Assembly (NCBI GenBank): GCA_963847235.1
Contig: CAWJYU010000001.1
Coordinates: 20,736-84,735 of the forward strand
DNA from: JACDAN01 sp963847235
GTDB taxonomy: Bacteria > Actinomycetota > Thermoleophilia > Gaiellales > Gaiellaceae
DNA: 64,000 nucleotides
Direction: 5' to 3'
The notes under the pieces are model-generated. The model saw nothing but the letters and a program-made list of their open reading frames with translations, did not search any database and was not told the origin of the DNA. This document shows, one piece after another, positions 52,906 through 61,561 of this stretch. The number at the start of each line of letters is the position of its first letter. Within the stretch, counting starts at the first letter, position 1. The position numbers and the translations under genes are program-made.

Positions 52906-53927
52906 GAGGCCCGCCGCCGGAACCAGCGCGGCCGTTCGGTCGGAAGCTCTGCGCCCTCGCCGAGCGCCGTCGCCGCCGAGACGACGTCGTCGTCCGTGAG
53001 CGTCGTCAGCTCCTCCGGGCCGAGCTCCTCCAGCCGCCGCCCCGACAGGCCGGCGAGCCGCAGCGCCTGGGCGTTCAGCGCCTGCTCGAAGATCGTTCGC
53101 GCGTAGCGCGCGTTGCCGAAGCCCTCGCCCCGCTGCGCCGAGTCGAAGATCGAGCGGAGCGCCTCCTCCGCCCCGCCGGTCAGCTCGTACGCGTAGTCGC
53201 CGGCGAACTTGTGCGTGATCGCCAACAGCTCGTCCGTCGAGTAGTCCGGGAACGAGATCTCGCGCGAGAAGCGCGACCGGAGCCCGGGATTCGAGTCGAG
53301 GAATCGGCCCATCGGCCGCGGGTACCCGGCGACGATGACGATCAGGCGGTGGCGGTAGTCCTCCATGCGCTTGAGCAGCGTCTCGACCGCCTCCGGCCCG
53401 AAGTCGTGGTACGCCGCCTCGGGCGCGAGGGCGTAGGCCTCGTCGATGAAGAGCAGGCCGTCGAGCGCCCGGCGGATCACCCGCTCGGTCTTGAGCGCCG
53501 TGGTGCCGACGTACTGGCCGACGAGCCCGCTGCGGTCGACCTCGACGAGATGCCCGCGCCGCAGCAGGCCCATGGCGCGGTACATCTGCGCCAGCAGCCG
53601 CGCGACCGTCGTCTTGCCGGTGCCGGGGTTTCCGTAGAAGACGAGGTGCTGGCTCGTCGCCACTTCCGGGAGGTCGTGCTCCTGCCGACGCGCCTGCACC
53701 TGGAGGAAGGCGACGAGCGCGCGCACCTGCTCCTTGACCGTGGCGAGCCCGACGAGCGAGTCGAGCTCGGCCTGGAGCTCTTCCAGCGACCTCGCCGGCT
53801 CGGGCCGGTTGAGCCCGAGCTGCTCCGCGACCCAGTCGATCGGAGTCTCGCGCCCGGCCGTCCTCCGCAGGCGCTGTGCCAGCTCTCTGACGTTCTCGGC
53901 CAATTCCTCACGGACGTCACGCGGCAT
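52902..53927 (-). CDS. CbxX/CfqX-type AAA+ ATPase
   Basis: 341 residues from ATG 53927. AAA motifs: Walker A 'GNPGTGKTT' at 99-107, Walker B 'LLFIDEAYAL' at 158-167, sensor/arginine-finger region 'SNPGLRSRFSREISFPDYS' and a C-terminal lid. Highest similarity is to CbbX-like ATPases, which remodel Rubisco or, in other bacteria, sporulation and ESX-type machines (SpoVK/EccA). No Rubisco genes are near, so its client is unknown. Shares an operator area with the divergent MarR gene. Confidence 0.88.
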   Translation of the reverse strand: MPRDVREELAENVRELAQRLRRTAGRETPIDWVAEQLGLNRPEPARSLEELQAELDSLVGLATVKEQVRALVAFLQVQARRQEHDLPEVATSQHLVFYGNPGTGKTTVARLLAQMYRAMGLLRRGHLVEVDRSGLVGQYVGTTALKTERVIRRALDGLLFIDEAYALAPEAAYHDFGPEAVETLLKRMEDYRHRLIVIVAGYPRPMGRFLDSNPGLRSRFSREISFPDYSTDELLAITHKFAGDYAYELTGGAEEALRSIFDSAQRGEGFGNARYARTIFEQALNAQALRLAGLSGRRLEELGPEELTTLTDDDVVSAATALGEGAELPTERPRWFRRRAS

Positions 53928-53976
53928 GGCAGCGGAAGCGTACCCGGGAGCCTCACGCGGAAACCGCACAAAGATT

Positions 53977-53991
53977 GTTAGCCTGGTTAAC
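53977..53991. promoter_or_regulatory. MarR-type operator GTTAGCCTGGTTAAC
   Basis: GTTAGCCTGGTTAAC at 53977-53991 is a 15-base dyad with one mismatched pair. It lies just ahead of the MarR start (53995) and about 50 bases from the divergent AAA gene start (53927). It is AT-rich for this genome, in keeping with a MarR-family autoregulatory site. Confidence 0.6.
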
Positions 53992-53994
53992 GAC

Positions 53995-54429
53995 TTGGCT
54001 GCCACGCAGACCCACACGGACCTCGCGAACCGGCTCCGGCCCGCGCTGCTCAAGCTCGCGCGCGAGCTCAGACGGGAGAGCCACGCCCTCGGCGTCACCG
54101 GCGGCCAGGTCACGCTGCTGATCCAGATCCACCGCAACCGGGGAATCGGGGTGAACGAGCTGGCGGCGCGGGAGCGGATCTCCGCCCCGGCGATGTCGAA
54201 GCACGTCGCGCGCCTCGAGGCAGCAGGTCTCGTCCGCCGAACCCAGGACGAGCGCGACGGCCGCCGTCAAGGCCTGTCGGTGACCGAGGAAGGCGAGCGG
54301 GTCCTGCGCTCCGTCAAGTCCCGGCGCACGGCCTGGCTCGCGGCCCGCCTGAAGCAGCTCGAGCCTGCGCAGCTCGAGGCGATCGACGCGGCGATCGAAC
54401 CTCTCGTCCGGCTGTTGGAGGACGAGTGA
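53995..54429 (+). CDS. MarR-family transcriptional regulator
   Basis: 144 residues from TTG 53995, preferred because an operator-like dyad ends four bases upstream and family proteins begin near here; in-frame ATGs farther upstream would read through the dyad. Winged helix: 'LLIQIHRNRGIGVNELAARERISAPAMSKHVARLEAAGLV' (about 40-80), wing 'RRTQDERDGRRQGLSVTEEGERVL'. ATGA overlap with the MFS gene indicates a repressor-pump pair. Confidence 0.88.
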   Translation: MAATQTHTDLANRLRPALLKLARELRRESHALGVTGGQVTLLIQIHRNRGIGVNELAARERISAPAMSKHVARLEAAGLVRRTQDERDGRRQGLSVTEEGERVLRSVKSRRTAWLAARLKQLEPAQLEAIDAAIEPLVRLLEDE

Positions 54430-55667
54430 CGGTCGCTTTCCGCCGCACCTTCGCAAGCCTGCGCAAGCACAGGAACTACCGGCTGTTCTTCACCGGACAG
54501 GTCGTCTCGCTCGTCGGAACCTGGATGCAGAACATCGCGCTCGCCTGGTACGTCGTCGAGCTCACGCACTCGGCCGTGGCTGTCGGCTTCCTCGCCTTCT
54601 GCCGGTTCGCGCCGTTCACGATCTTCGGCCTCATCTCGGGCGTCGTCGCGGACCGCTTCGACAACCGGCGGCTCGTGATGGTCACGCAGACAGCCTCGAT
54701 GGTCGTCGCCCTTGCACTGACGGCGCTGGCGTTCTCCGGCGCGGAGATCGTCTGGCTCGCATACGCGCTGGCCGCAGCCGGCGGCACCGCACTGGTCTTC
54801 GATGCGCCGGGCCGCCACGCGCTGACGTTCCAGATGGTCGGCCGCCAGGAGCTGCCCAACGCGATCGCGCTCAACGCGAGCCTCTTCAACGGCTCGCGCA
54901 TCATCGGCCCCGCGTTCGCAGGCGTCCTCGTCGCAGCATTCGGCGTCGGCGTCTGCTTCGCGATCAACGCTCTCAGCTTCCTGGCCGTGCTCACGAGCCT
55001 CTGGCTCATGCGCGTGAGCGAGCTCGTGAGGCTCGACCGGCCCAAGGAGCATCCGACGGTGCTGCGAAGCGTGCGGGAGGGGCTCTCCTACGCACGCCAC
55101 TCGCCCCTCGTCCGGCTCGTGCTGGCCATGACGATGGTCGTGAGCACCGTCGGCTTCAACTTCCACGTGCTCGTTCCGGTGCTGACGTCGGAGACGCTCG
55201 AAGCCGGCCCGAAGACATTCGGCCTGCTCTCGGCATGCTTCGGCGCCGGCGCGTTCACCGGCGCGCTGCTCTCCGCGGCCCTCGGCCGCGCGAGCTGGAA
55301 GGCTCTCCTCCTCGGAGTCGGCGGCTTCAGCCTCTCACTGCTCGCTCTCGCTCCGCTCGACACCGTCGCCGCCTGCGCTGCGCTCCTCTACGTCGTCGGC
55401 GTCTGCTTCACCTTGTGGACGGCGAACAGCCAGTCGCTCCTTCAGCTGTCGGCGCCCGATCACCTCCGCGGCCGCGTCCTCAGCCTCTATCTCTTCGCGT
55501 TCGCGGGGCTTGCGCCGCTCGGCGGGCTCTTCACGGGCTGGCTCTCAGAGGTCGGCGGCACCCAGCTCGCCTTCCTCGTCGCCGGCGGGACCGGCCTCAT
55601 GATGACGCTCGTTGGCCCTGCGCGAGGTATACGGCCGACATCATCGAGCCGTTCTTACACAGGTCTA
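54426..55667 (+). CDS. MFS transporter (EntS-like MFS_3 group), frameshift near 55612
   Basis: GTG/ATG overlap start at 54426. 'RKHRNYRLFFTGQVVSLVGTWMQNIALAWYV' is the MFS_3 hallmark, with 'ADRFDNRRLVM' as motif A and 'HLRGRVLSLYLFAFAGLAPLGGLFTGWL' in span 10. An extra T near 55612 sends the annotated frame into unrelated sequence up to 55760; the correct frame ends 'VALREVYGRHHRAVLTQV' at TAA 55667. About 413 residues. Probably a drug or siderophore exporter under MarR control. Confidence 0.88.
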
Positions 55668-55759
55668 ACAACTCGGCGCGAAATCCTTTCAGAAGCACCA
55701 CTCCTCCATCACGGCGGCTGGGAAGACTCCGATCGACGTCGCCAAGGAGGTACTCAGTA

Positions 55760-56332
55760 GTGACCAAGAAGACTCGACTCACGGTTCTCTCGCTCGCCGC
55801 GCTCCTCGCGCTGGCGGTCGTGAGCGCCGCCGTCGCTCACCGTGTCGTCGTCATCAAGGGGACGCATAACGGTGAGACCCTGACCGGCACCATTGGCAAC
55901 GACAGGATTCACGCCCGCGGCGGTGACGACACCGTCAACGCCGGCGAAGGCAACGACCTCGTGTTCGGCCAGCGGGGCAACGACACCCTCAACGGTGAGG
56001 GCGGAAACGACCGCATGCGCGGCGGTGTCGGCACGGACACGCTCAACGGAGGCGAGGGCAACGACGTCCTCCGCGGCCGCTGGGGCAACGACGTCGTGAA
56101 CGGCGACAACGGCGACGACCGCATCTGGGTCGGCCGTGGCGCGGACGTCGAGAACGGCGGCGCCGGCAACGACCGGATGCACGCACTCGCCCGCGACCGC
56201 ATGGTCGACACGATCGACTGCGGCGCCGGCGACAAGGACGTCGTCTGGCTCAACTCCAAGGAGTCCGACGTGCACGTCAACTGCGAGATCGTCAAGACCG
56301 TCACGACTTCGCACCCCGACGACGGGGAATAA
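55760..56332 (+). CDS. Secreted RTX-like calcium-binding repeat protein
   Basis: 190 residues from GTG 55760, with AAGGAGG seven bases ahead. Signal peptide about 1-26 (LSLAALLALAVVSAAVAHR). The body has about six copies of the RTX nonapeptide 'GGxGNDxLxG' type (for example GGDDTVNAGEGNDLVFG, GGEGNDVLRG), which bind Ca2+ and fold into a beta-roll. A short C-terminal unit with two cysteines (DCGAGDKD..NCEIV) replaces the usual catalytic domain. Function unknown; such short RTX proteins may shape the cell surface. Confidence 0.88.
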   Translation: MTKKTRLTVLSLAALLALAVVSAAVAHRVVVIKGTHNGETLTGTIGNDRIHARGGDDTVNAGEGNDLVFGQRGNDTLNGEGGNDRMRGGVGTDTLNGGEGNDVLRGRWGNDVVNGDNGDDRIWVGRGADVENGGAGNDRMHALARDRMVDTIDCGAGDKDVVWLNSKESDVHVNCEIVKTVTTSHPDDGE

Positions 56333-56370
56333 CAGCTCCTCTCTCTTATCCCTCTCTCCACGACCCCGAG

Positions 56371-56389
56371 GCCCGCCCGCAAGGCGGGC
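56371..56389 (+). terminator. Hairpin GCCCGCC-CGCAA-GGCGGGC
   Basis: A perfect seven-base GC stem (56371-56377 and 56383-56389) with a five-base loop follows the RTX gene by 38 bases. A short TTCGTGG run follows rather than a true T-tract. A rho-independent-type or rho-assisted terminator is plausible; it would act on the plus-strand transcript. Confidence 0.6.
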
Positions 56390-56398
56390 TTCGTGGTT

Positions 56399-56477
56399 CC
56401 TAGGAGGGTTGGCGGAATAGCGCTCGTTGGCAGCACGGCCTGGCGACACAGCCGGTATTTCGCCGAACCCTCCTAGG
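56399..56477. repeat. 21-base near-perfect inverted repeat with a 36-base spacer
   Basis: CCTAGGAGGGTTGGCGGAATA (56399-56419) and its near complement (56456-56477) form arms with about two mismatches and one gap. The right arm contains the stop of the MBL gene at 56473. It lies between convergent genes, directly after a smaller hairpin. A large bidirectional hairpin or a remnant of a small mobile repeat is possible. Confidence 0.65.
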
Positions 56478-57408
56478 CGAGGTAGGACACGCGGTCGTCC
56501 GCGTCGACCCGCCTGGCGCCGTCACGTCGGACGAGGTATTCGAGGTGCGCCCGCGTCTCAGCGAGCGCAAAGCGCCGAAGAGTCGGAGGCAGCGGCTCCG
56601 GAAACAGCGTGAGCGAAATGTCGTAGGCACTCACGGGCTCGCCGTCGAGCGCCTCCACCGTGCGGTCGAGCCGCTCCCTGTGGTGCGCGATCAGCTCGCG
56701 CGCCCTGCCGGCGGGATCCTCGATCGGGTCACCGTGGCCCGGCAGCGCGATCCTGGGGGCAAGCTCGGCGATGCGCTCCAGCGACGAGAGGTAGTCGGCG
56801 AGCGGATCGGGCCTGGAGTCCGGATACAGGCCCACGTTCGGTGTGATCGATCCGAGCAACGTGTCGCCGGCGACGAGGATCCCCTCGCGCAGCAGCGCGA
56901 GATGGCCGTCGGCGTGGCCGGGCAGGTGCAGCACCTCCCACCCGTCGAGCTCGTCCCCGGCCTCGAGGCGCTCGGGGTCGCGCACGAACCGCACGAACCG
57001 CACGAACGCGCGACCCTCCTCGTAGAACGACTCGACATCCGCCTCCGGCGTGCCGTGAACGCGGAGGTAGTCGGGCATCCGCCCCTCCACACGGAGCTCT
57101 CCCCAGGTCCGGAGGCACTGGTCGTAGTCGACCGCGCCCTGGAACACCGGCGCGCCGGTCAGCTCGGCCACGTCGGCCGCGGCCCCGACGTGGTCGGGAT
57201 GGAAATGGGTGATCGCGATTCGCTTCACCGGCGCCTCCAGGCGCTCCAGCGTTCGCGACCAGCGAGTCCCTGCATCGGGCAAGCCGAGGCCGGTGTCGAC
57301 CACGGTCCAGCCGCCGTCGGAGGACGGCAGGAGGTAGCAGTGGACGTGGTCGATGCCCAGCGGCAGGGCGAACGTCTGGCGGCGGATTCCTCCCTCGAGC
57401 TCAACCAT
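56473..57408 (-). CDS. MBL-fold hydrolase
   Basis: 311 residues from ATG 57408 (MVELEGGIRRQTFALP). GGAGGAG lies 15 to 21 bases upstream; an in-frame GTG at 57429 has no better site. Metal motifs: 'THFHPDHVGA' (HxHxDH), 'LHLPGHADGHLAL' (second His), 'GDTLLGSI' (Asp), and 'LPGHGDPI' (last His). The pattern is that of the glyoxalase II/lactonase-like group. Substrate not determinable. Contains a short duplicated VRFVRFV stretch near residue 170. Confidence 0.85.
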   Translation of the reverse strand: MVELEGGIRRQTFALPLGIDHVHCYLLPSSDGGWTVVDTGLGLPDAGTRWSRTLERLEAPVKRIAITHFHPDHVGAAADVAELTGAPVFQGAVDYDQCLRTWGELRVEGRMPDYLRVHGTPEADVESFYEEGRAFVRFVRFVRDPERLEAGDELDGWEVLHLPGHADGHLALLREGILVAGDTLLGSITPNVGLYPDSRPDPLADYLSSLERIAELAPRIALPGHGDPIEDPAGRARELIAHHRERLDRTVEALDGEPVSAYDISLTLFPEPLPPTLRRFALAETRAHLEYLVRRDGARRVDADDRVSYLA

Positions 57409-57451
57409 GTCCGTATTCAACTCCTCCACTCCGCTTTATGATCGTCGCCCC

Positions 57452-58171
57452 GTGGCACTCCTCGCTGTCGAGAACGTGACGCGGCGTTTCGGCGGGATCG
57501 TTGCGCTCGACGATGTGTCGCTCGCTTTGGAGGAGGGCACGATCGGCGGGCTCATCGGCCCGAACGGCGCCGGCAAGACGACGCTCTTCAACGTCGTCAC
57601 CCGTCTGTACAAGGCCGATTCGGGTCGTGTCCTCCTCGAGGGGCGCGACCTGCTCCGCACTCGCCCCTACCGGGTCGTCCGATCGGGTGTCTCGCGGACG
57701 TTCCAGAACGTCGTGCTGTTCCCGACCATGACCGTGACCGAGAACGTCCTCGTCGGGGCGCACACGCGCATGCATCCGTTCGGCGAGCGCCAGGGCCGAA
57801 GATGGCGCGCGAGACGCTCGACTATCTGAACCTCGGTGCACACGCCGGGCGGCCGGCAGCCGGTCTGCCGTTCGGGACGCTCAAGCGCATCGAGCTTGCC
57901 CGGGCGCTCGTCTCGCGCCCGCGACTGCTCCTACTCGACGAGCCCGCGGGCGGGCTCAACCACGAGGAGGTCGAAGAGCTCGGCTCGCTGATCCGGAAGC
58001 TGAGGAAGGACTTCGACCTCACGCTCCTGATCGTCGAGCATCACATGGCGCTCGTCATGAGCATTTGCGACCGAGTGCACGTCCTGAACTTCGGCCGGAA
58101 GATCGCCGAGGGGACGCCGAGCGAGGTCCAGAAGGATCCGGGCGTGATCGAGGCATATCTCGGAGGCGAGG

Positions 58172-58185
<14 letters not shown>
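57452..58185 (+). CDS. livG: LivG-type branched-chain ABC importer ATPase, frameshift near 57800
   Basis: GTG 57452. Walker A 'GPNGAGKTT', Q-loop 'SRTFQNVVLF' and 'LVGAHTRMH' fit LivG. After residue about 115 the frame changes near 57800 and resumes 'ARETLDYLNLGAHAGRPAAGLPFGTLKRIELARALVSRPRLLLLDEPAGGL'. The length between the two is several residues shorter than usual, so a few codons may be missing as well. 'EGTPSEVQKDPGVIEAYLG' is the standard LivG tail. Works with LivF, LivH and LivM. Overlaps livF by 14 bases. Confidence 0.85.
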
Positions 58186-58875
<690 letters not shown>

Positions 58876-58876
<1 letters not shown>

Positions 58877-59757
58877 TGGCGGCCTTCCTCCAACAGGTCG
58901 TCAGCGGGCTCGCGCAGGGAGCGATCTTCGCCAGCCTCGCGCTCGCGCTCGTTCTCATCTACCGGTCGACCGACGTCCTCAACTTCGCGCAGGGCGAGAT
59001 GGCGACGTTCACGACGTTCGTGGCCTGGTCGCTGATGAACCAGGGACTGTCCTACTGGCCCGCCTTCGCGCTCACCCTCGTGCTTGCGTTCATCGGCGGC
59101 GCGGCGATCGAGCGGACGATCATCCGTCCGGTCGAGCACCGACCCGAGATCGTGATCGTGATCGTCACGATCGGGTTACTCATCGCGCTCAACGGCCTGA
59201 CCGGCTGGATCTGGGGCGCCGAGGTGAAGGCATTCGACAGCCCGTTCCCGAACGAGACGACCGAGATCGCCGGCGTCGTGATCTCGTACCAGGACCTCGG
59301 CGTGCTCGGCGTCTGCCTGGCGACCGTCTTCGTGCTCTGGGCGTTCTTCCGCTTCACGACGCTCGGTCTCGTCATGCGTGCTGTCGCGAACAGCCAGGAG
59401 GCGAGCCGGCTGATGGGTGTCCGCGTCGGCTGGATGCTCGCGCTCGGCTGGGGCCTGGCCGCCTCGCTCGGCGCCGTCGCGGGAATGATGGCCGCGCCGA
59501 CCGCCTTCCTGGATCCCAACCTGATGCTGGTGATCCTCATCTACTCGTTCGCAGCCGCCGTGCTCGGCGGGATCGACAGCCCCGTCGGCGCGGTCGTCGG
59601 CGGGCTCATACTCGGCGTGCTGATCAACGTGCTCGGGACCTATGTCGACTTCATCGGCGGCGAGCTGCGGCTGCCGGCGGCGTTGACGGTGCTGCTGCTC
59701 GTGCTGCTCGTCCGGCCGCAGGGCCTGTTCGGCCACCGAGTGGTGAGGCGGGTCTGA
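58876..59757 (+). CDS. livH: LivH-type ABC importer permease
   Basis: 293 residues from ATG. About eight spans. 'QGAIFASLALALVLIYRSTDVLNFAQGEMATF' is the LivH N-terminal signature and 'VILIYSFAAAVLGGIDSPVGAVVGGLILGVL' the conserved end. Partner of LivM. Intact, TGATG overlaps on both sides. Confidence 0.92.
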
Positions 59758-60827
59758 TGGCCAACTGGCGCACGCTTCTGCGCAAGTCGATGGCGCCGGC
59801 GCTCTTCCTCTTCGCCGTCGTCGTGGTCGCGCTCCTGCCCAGGTTCATGGGTGAGTTCCGGCTGCTCCAGTTCACGCTGGTCGCGATCTACGTGATCGCT
59901 CTCCTCGGGCTCAACATCCTCACGGGCTACAGCGGTCAGATCTCGCTCGGCCACGGCGCGTTCGTCGGAGTGGGCGCCTACGTGGCCGCCCTTCTGTCAC
60001 TCGGACGCCCGGGCCTCGAGCTGTACATGCTCGACCCGCCGGACTGGATCCCGATCGGCGACGGGATGCGACCGGTGTTCACGATCCCGATCGCCGCGCT
60101 CGTCACCGGCGTTATCGGCTTCATTATCGGCATCCCGGCGCTGCGGCTCGGAGGCATCTCACTGGCGCTCGCCACGCTCGCGATCGCGGTCTCGTTTCCG
60201 ATCCTGATGAAGCGCTTCGCGGAGGTCACCGGCGGTGGCGGCGGGCTCAACCTGAACCTCCCGGAGACGCCGTTCGGGTGGGACATCTCCATTCGCCACT
60301 GGCTCTACTACGAAGCCTGGGTCACGGCAGGAATCCTGTTCCTGCTCGCCTGGCTGCTGGTTCGGGGCCGGATCGGGAGGGCGTGGCGCTCGATCCGAGA
60401 CGGTGAGGTCGCGGCGGTCTCCGCCGGCGTCAACCCGGCGCTCTACAAGACGTTCGCCTTCGGCGTGTCGTCCTTCTATGCGGGCGCGGCGGGTGCGCTC
60501 TTCGCGATCGAGACTGCGTACGTCAACCCCGACACCTTCCCCGTCTCCCTCTCGATCCTGCTCCTCGCGGCCGCCGTCATCGGCGGCCTAGGCTCGCTCG
60601 CCGGGGTCGTCTTCGGGGCGCTCCTCTTCGAGTTTCTCCCGATCTACGCGCAGGAGCCGCCGGCCTTCGATCTCAGCCTCGCCGACCAGGCTCCGGCGGT
60701 CGTCTTCGGGGTGTTCCTGATCGTGATCATGCTGCTGCTTCCGGGCGGCGTCGCCGGCCTTTTCCGCGCGCTGGCCAACGTCGTGCGCGGCGGAAGATTG
60801 CGCCGCGCCGCGCCTCCGGGCGCCTGA
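59757..60827 (+). CDS. livM: LivM-type ABC importer permease
   Basis: 356 residues from ATG. About nine or ten spans; 'LGLNILTGYSGQISLGHGAFVGVGAYVAALL' and 'AWRSIRDGEVAAVSAGVNPALYKTFAFGVSSFYAGAAGALFA' are LivM hallmarks. Completes the importer with LivH. The C-terminus ends in a basic run (RGGRLRRAAPPGA). Confidence 0.92.
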   Translation: MANWRTLLRKSMAPALFLFAVVVVALLPRFMGEFRLLQFTLVAIYVIALLGLNILTGYSGQISLGHGAFVGVGAYVAALLSLGRPGLELYMLDPPDWIPIGDGMRPVFTIPIAALVTGVIGFIIGIPALRLGGISLALATLAIAVSFPILMKRFAEVTGGGGGLNLNLPETPFGWDISIRHWLYYEAWVTAGILFLLAWLLVRGRIGRAWRSIRDGEVAAVSAGVNPALYKTFAFGVSSFYAGAAGALFAIETAYVNPDTFPVSLSILLLAAAVIGGLGSLAGVVFGALLFEFLPIYAQEPPAFDLSLADQAPAVVFGVFLIVIMLLLPGGVAGLFRALANVVRGGRLRRAAPPGA

Positions 60828-60830
60828 AAA

Positions 60831-60840
60831 ACGTTAACGT
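60831..60840. promoter_or_regulatory. Palindrome ACGTTAACGT, likely TetR operator
   Basis: A perfect ten-base palindrome sits three bases after the livM stop and eight bases before the TetR start. Position and symmetry suggest autoregulation by the TetR gene; a longer dyad cannot be extended from it. Confidence 0.45.
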
Positions 60841-60848
60841 CGGTGACC

Positions 60849-61481
60849 ATGGCAACCCGGACACCGGCGACGAGGCGACGAGATTCGGAACGGGCGCGCC
60901 TGCGGGAGCGGCGCCGCGGGGAGCTCCTCGACGTCGCGGACGAGGTCATCCAGCGCGACGGACCTCAGGTGTCGATGGACGAGATCGCCTCCGAGGCGGG
61001 GATCACGAAGCCTGTGCTCTATCGACACTTCGGCGACAAGGACGGCCTCTACACCGCGCTCACGGAGCGATACATCGCCGAGCTCGTGGTCGCCCTCCGG
61101 TCGGCTGTCGATGCGCCCGATCCGCGCAGCCGCCTCGCCGCGACGATCGATGCGTACCTCTCGTACGTCGAGCGGGAGCCCGAGCGCTATCGGTTCCTGC
61201 TCCACGCGAGTGAGCAGCCACGGACCGCTCCGCTGATGACGGAGTTCCGCCATCGCCACGTCGCCAACTGCGCGTTCGCCGCCGTCGAGAACATCCAGCG
61301 CGCCGGTCTGGATCCGGGGTTCGCCAAGCCATGGGCCGAGTGCGTGATCGGGATGGTCCGTGCCGCAGGAACGTCGTGGCTGGAGAGCCGGTCGATGCCA
61401 CGAGCCCAGCTCGTCGAGTACCTGACGACGATTCTCTGGGACGGCTTCTCCGCTCTCCGCCAGGCAGCCGCCGAAAAGTAA
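60849..61481 (+). CDS. TetR-family regulator
   Basis: 210 residues from ATG 60849; a GTG at 60843 is an alternative. The helix-turn-helix reads 'LLDVADEVIQRDGPQVSMDEIASEAGITKPVLYRHFGDKDGLY' (about 28-70). The ligand domain is of the group seen with fatty-acid and acyl-CoA pathways. It lies between livM and livJ and is followed by an inverted repeat ahead of livJ, so it likely controls the uptake cluster and the acyl-CoA dehydrogenase. Confidence 0.88.
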   Translation: MATRTPATRRRDSERARLRERRRGELLDVADEVIQRDGPQVSMDEIASEAGITKPVLYRHFGDKDGLYTALTERYIAELVVALRSAVDAPDPRSRLAATIDAYLSYVEREPERYRFLLHASEQPRTAPLMTEFRHRHVANCAFAAVENIQRAGLDPGFAKPWAECVIGMVRAAGTSWLESRSMPRAQLVEYLTTILWDGFSALRQAAAEK

Positions 61482-61487
61482 TCCAGC

Positions 61488-61517
61488 TTGGCGTTACCCT
61501 GAGTAACCCTATGTACT
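61488..61517 (+). promoter_or_regulatory. Possible livJ promoter with inverted repeat GTTAC-N5-GTAAC
   Basis: TTGGCG at 61488-61493 could be a -35 and TATGTA at 61510-61515 (or TGTACT slightly later) a -10, with 16 to 18 bases between. GTTAC (61493-61497) and GTAAC (61503-61507) form a perfect dyad in that spacer, well placed for repression by the TetR protein upstream. The livJ start is 45 bases downstream, with GGGAGGAG ahead of it. Confidence 0.45.
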
Positions 61518-61561
61518 AGGCTTCCCAATCAAACTGTGGCGGCGTTAGGGAGGAGAATCGT

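Noticed and set aside
52902..53927. Carbon-fixation locus because of the CbbX-like ATPase
   Set aside because: No Rubisco or Calvin-cycle genes are near. CbxX-type ATPases also occur in unrelated actinobacterial contexts.
55760..56332. RTX gene as a type I secreted toxin
   Set aside because: It has its own Sec-type signal peptide, no enzymatic domain and no type I secretion genes nearby.
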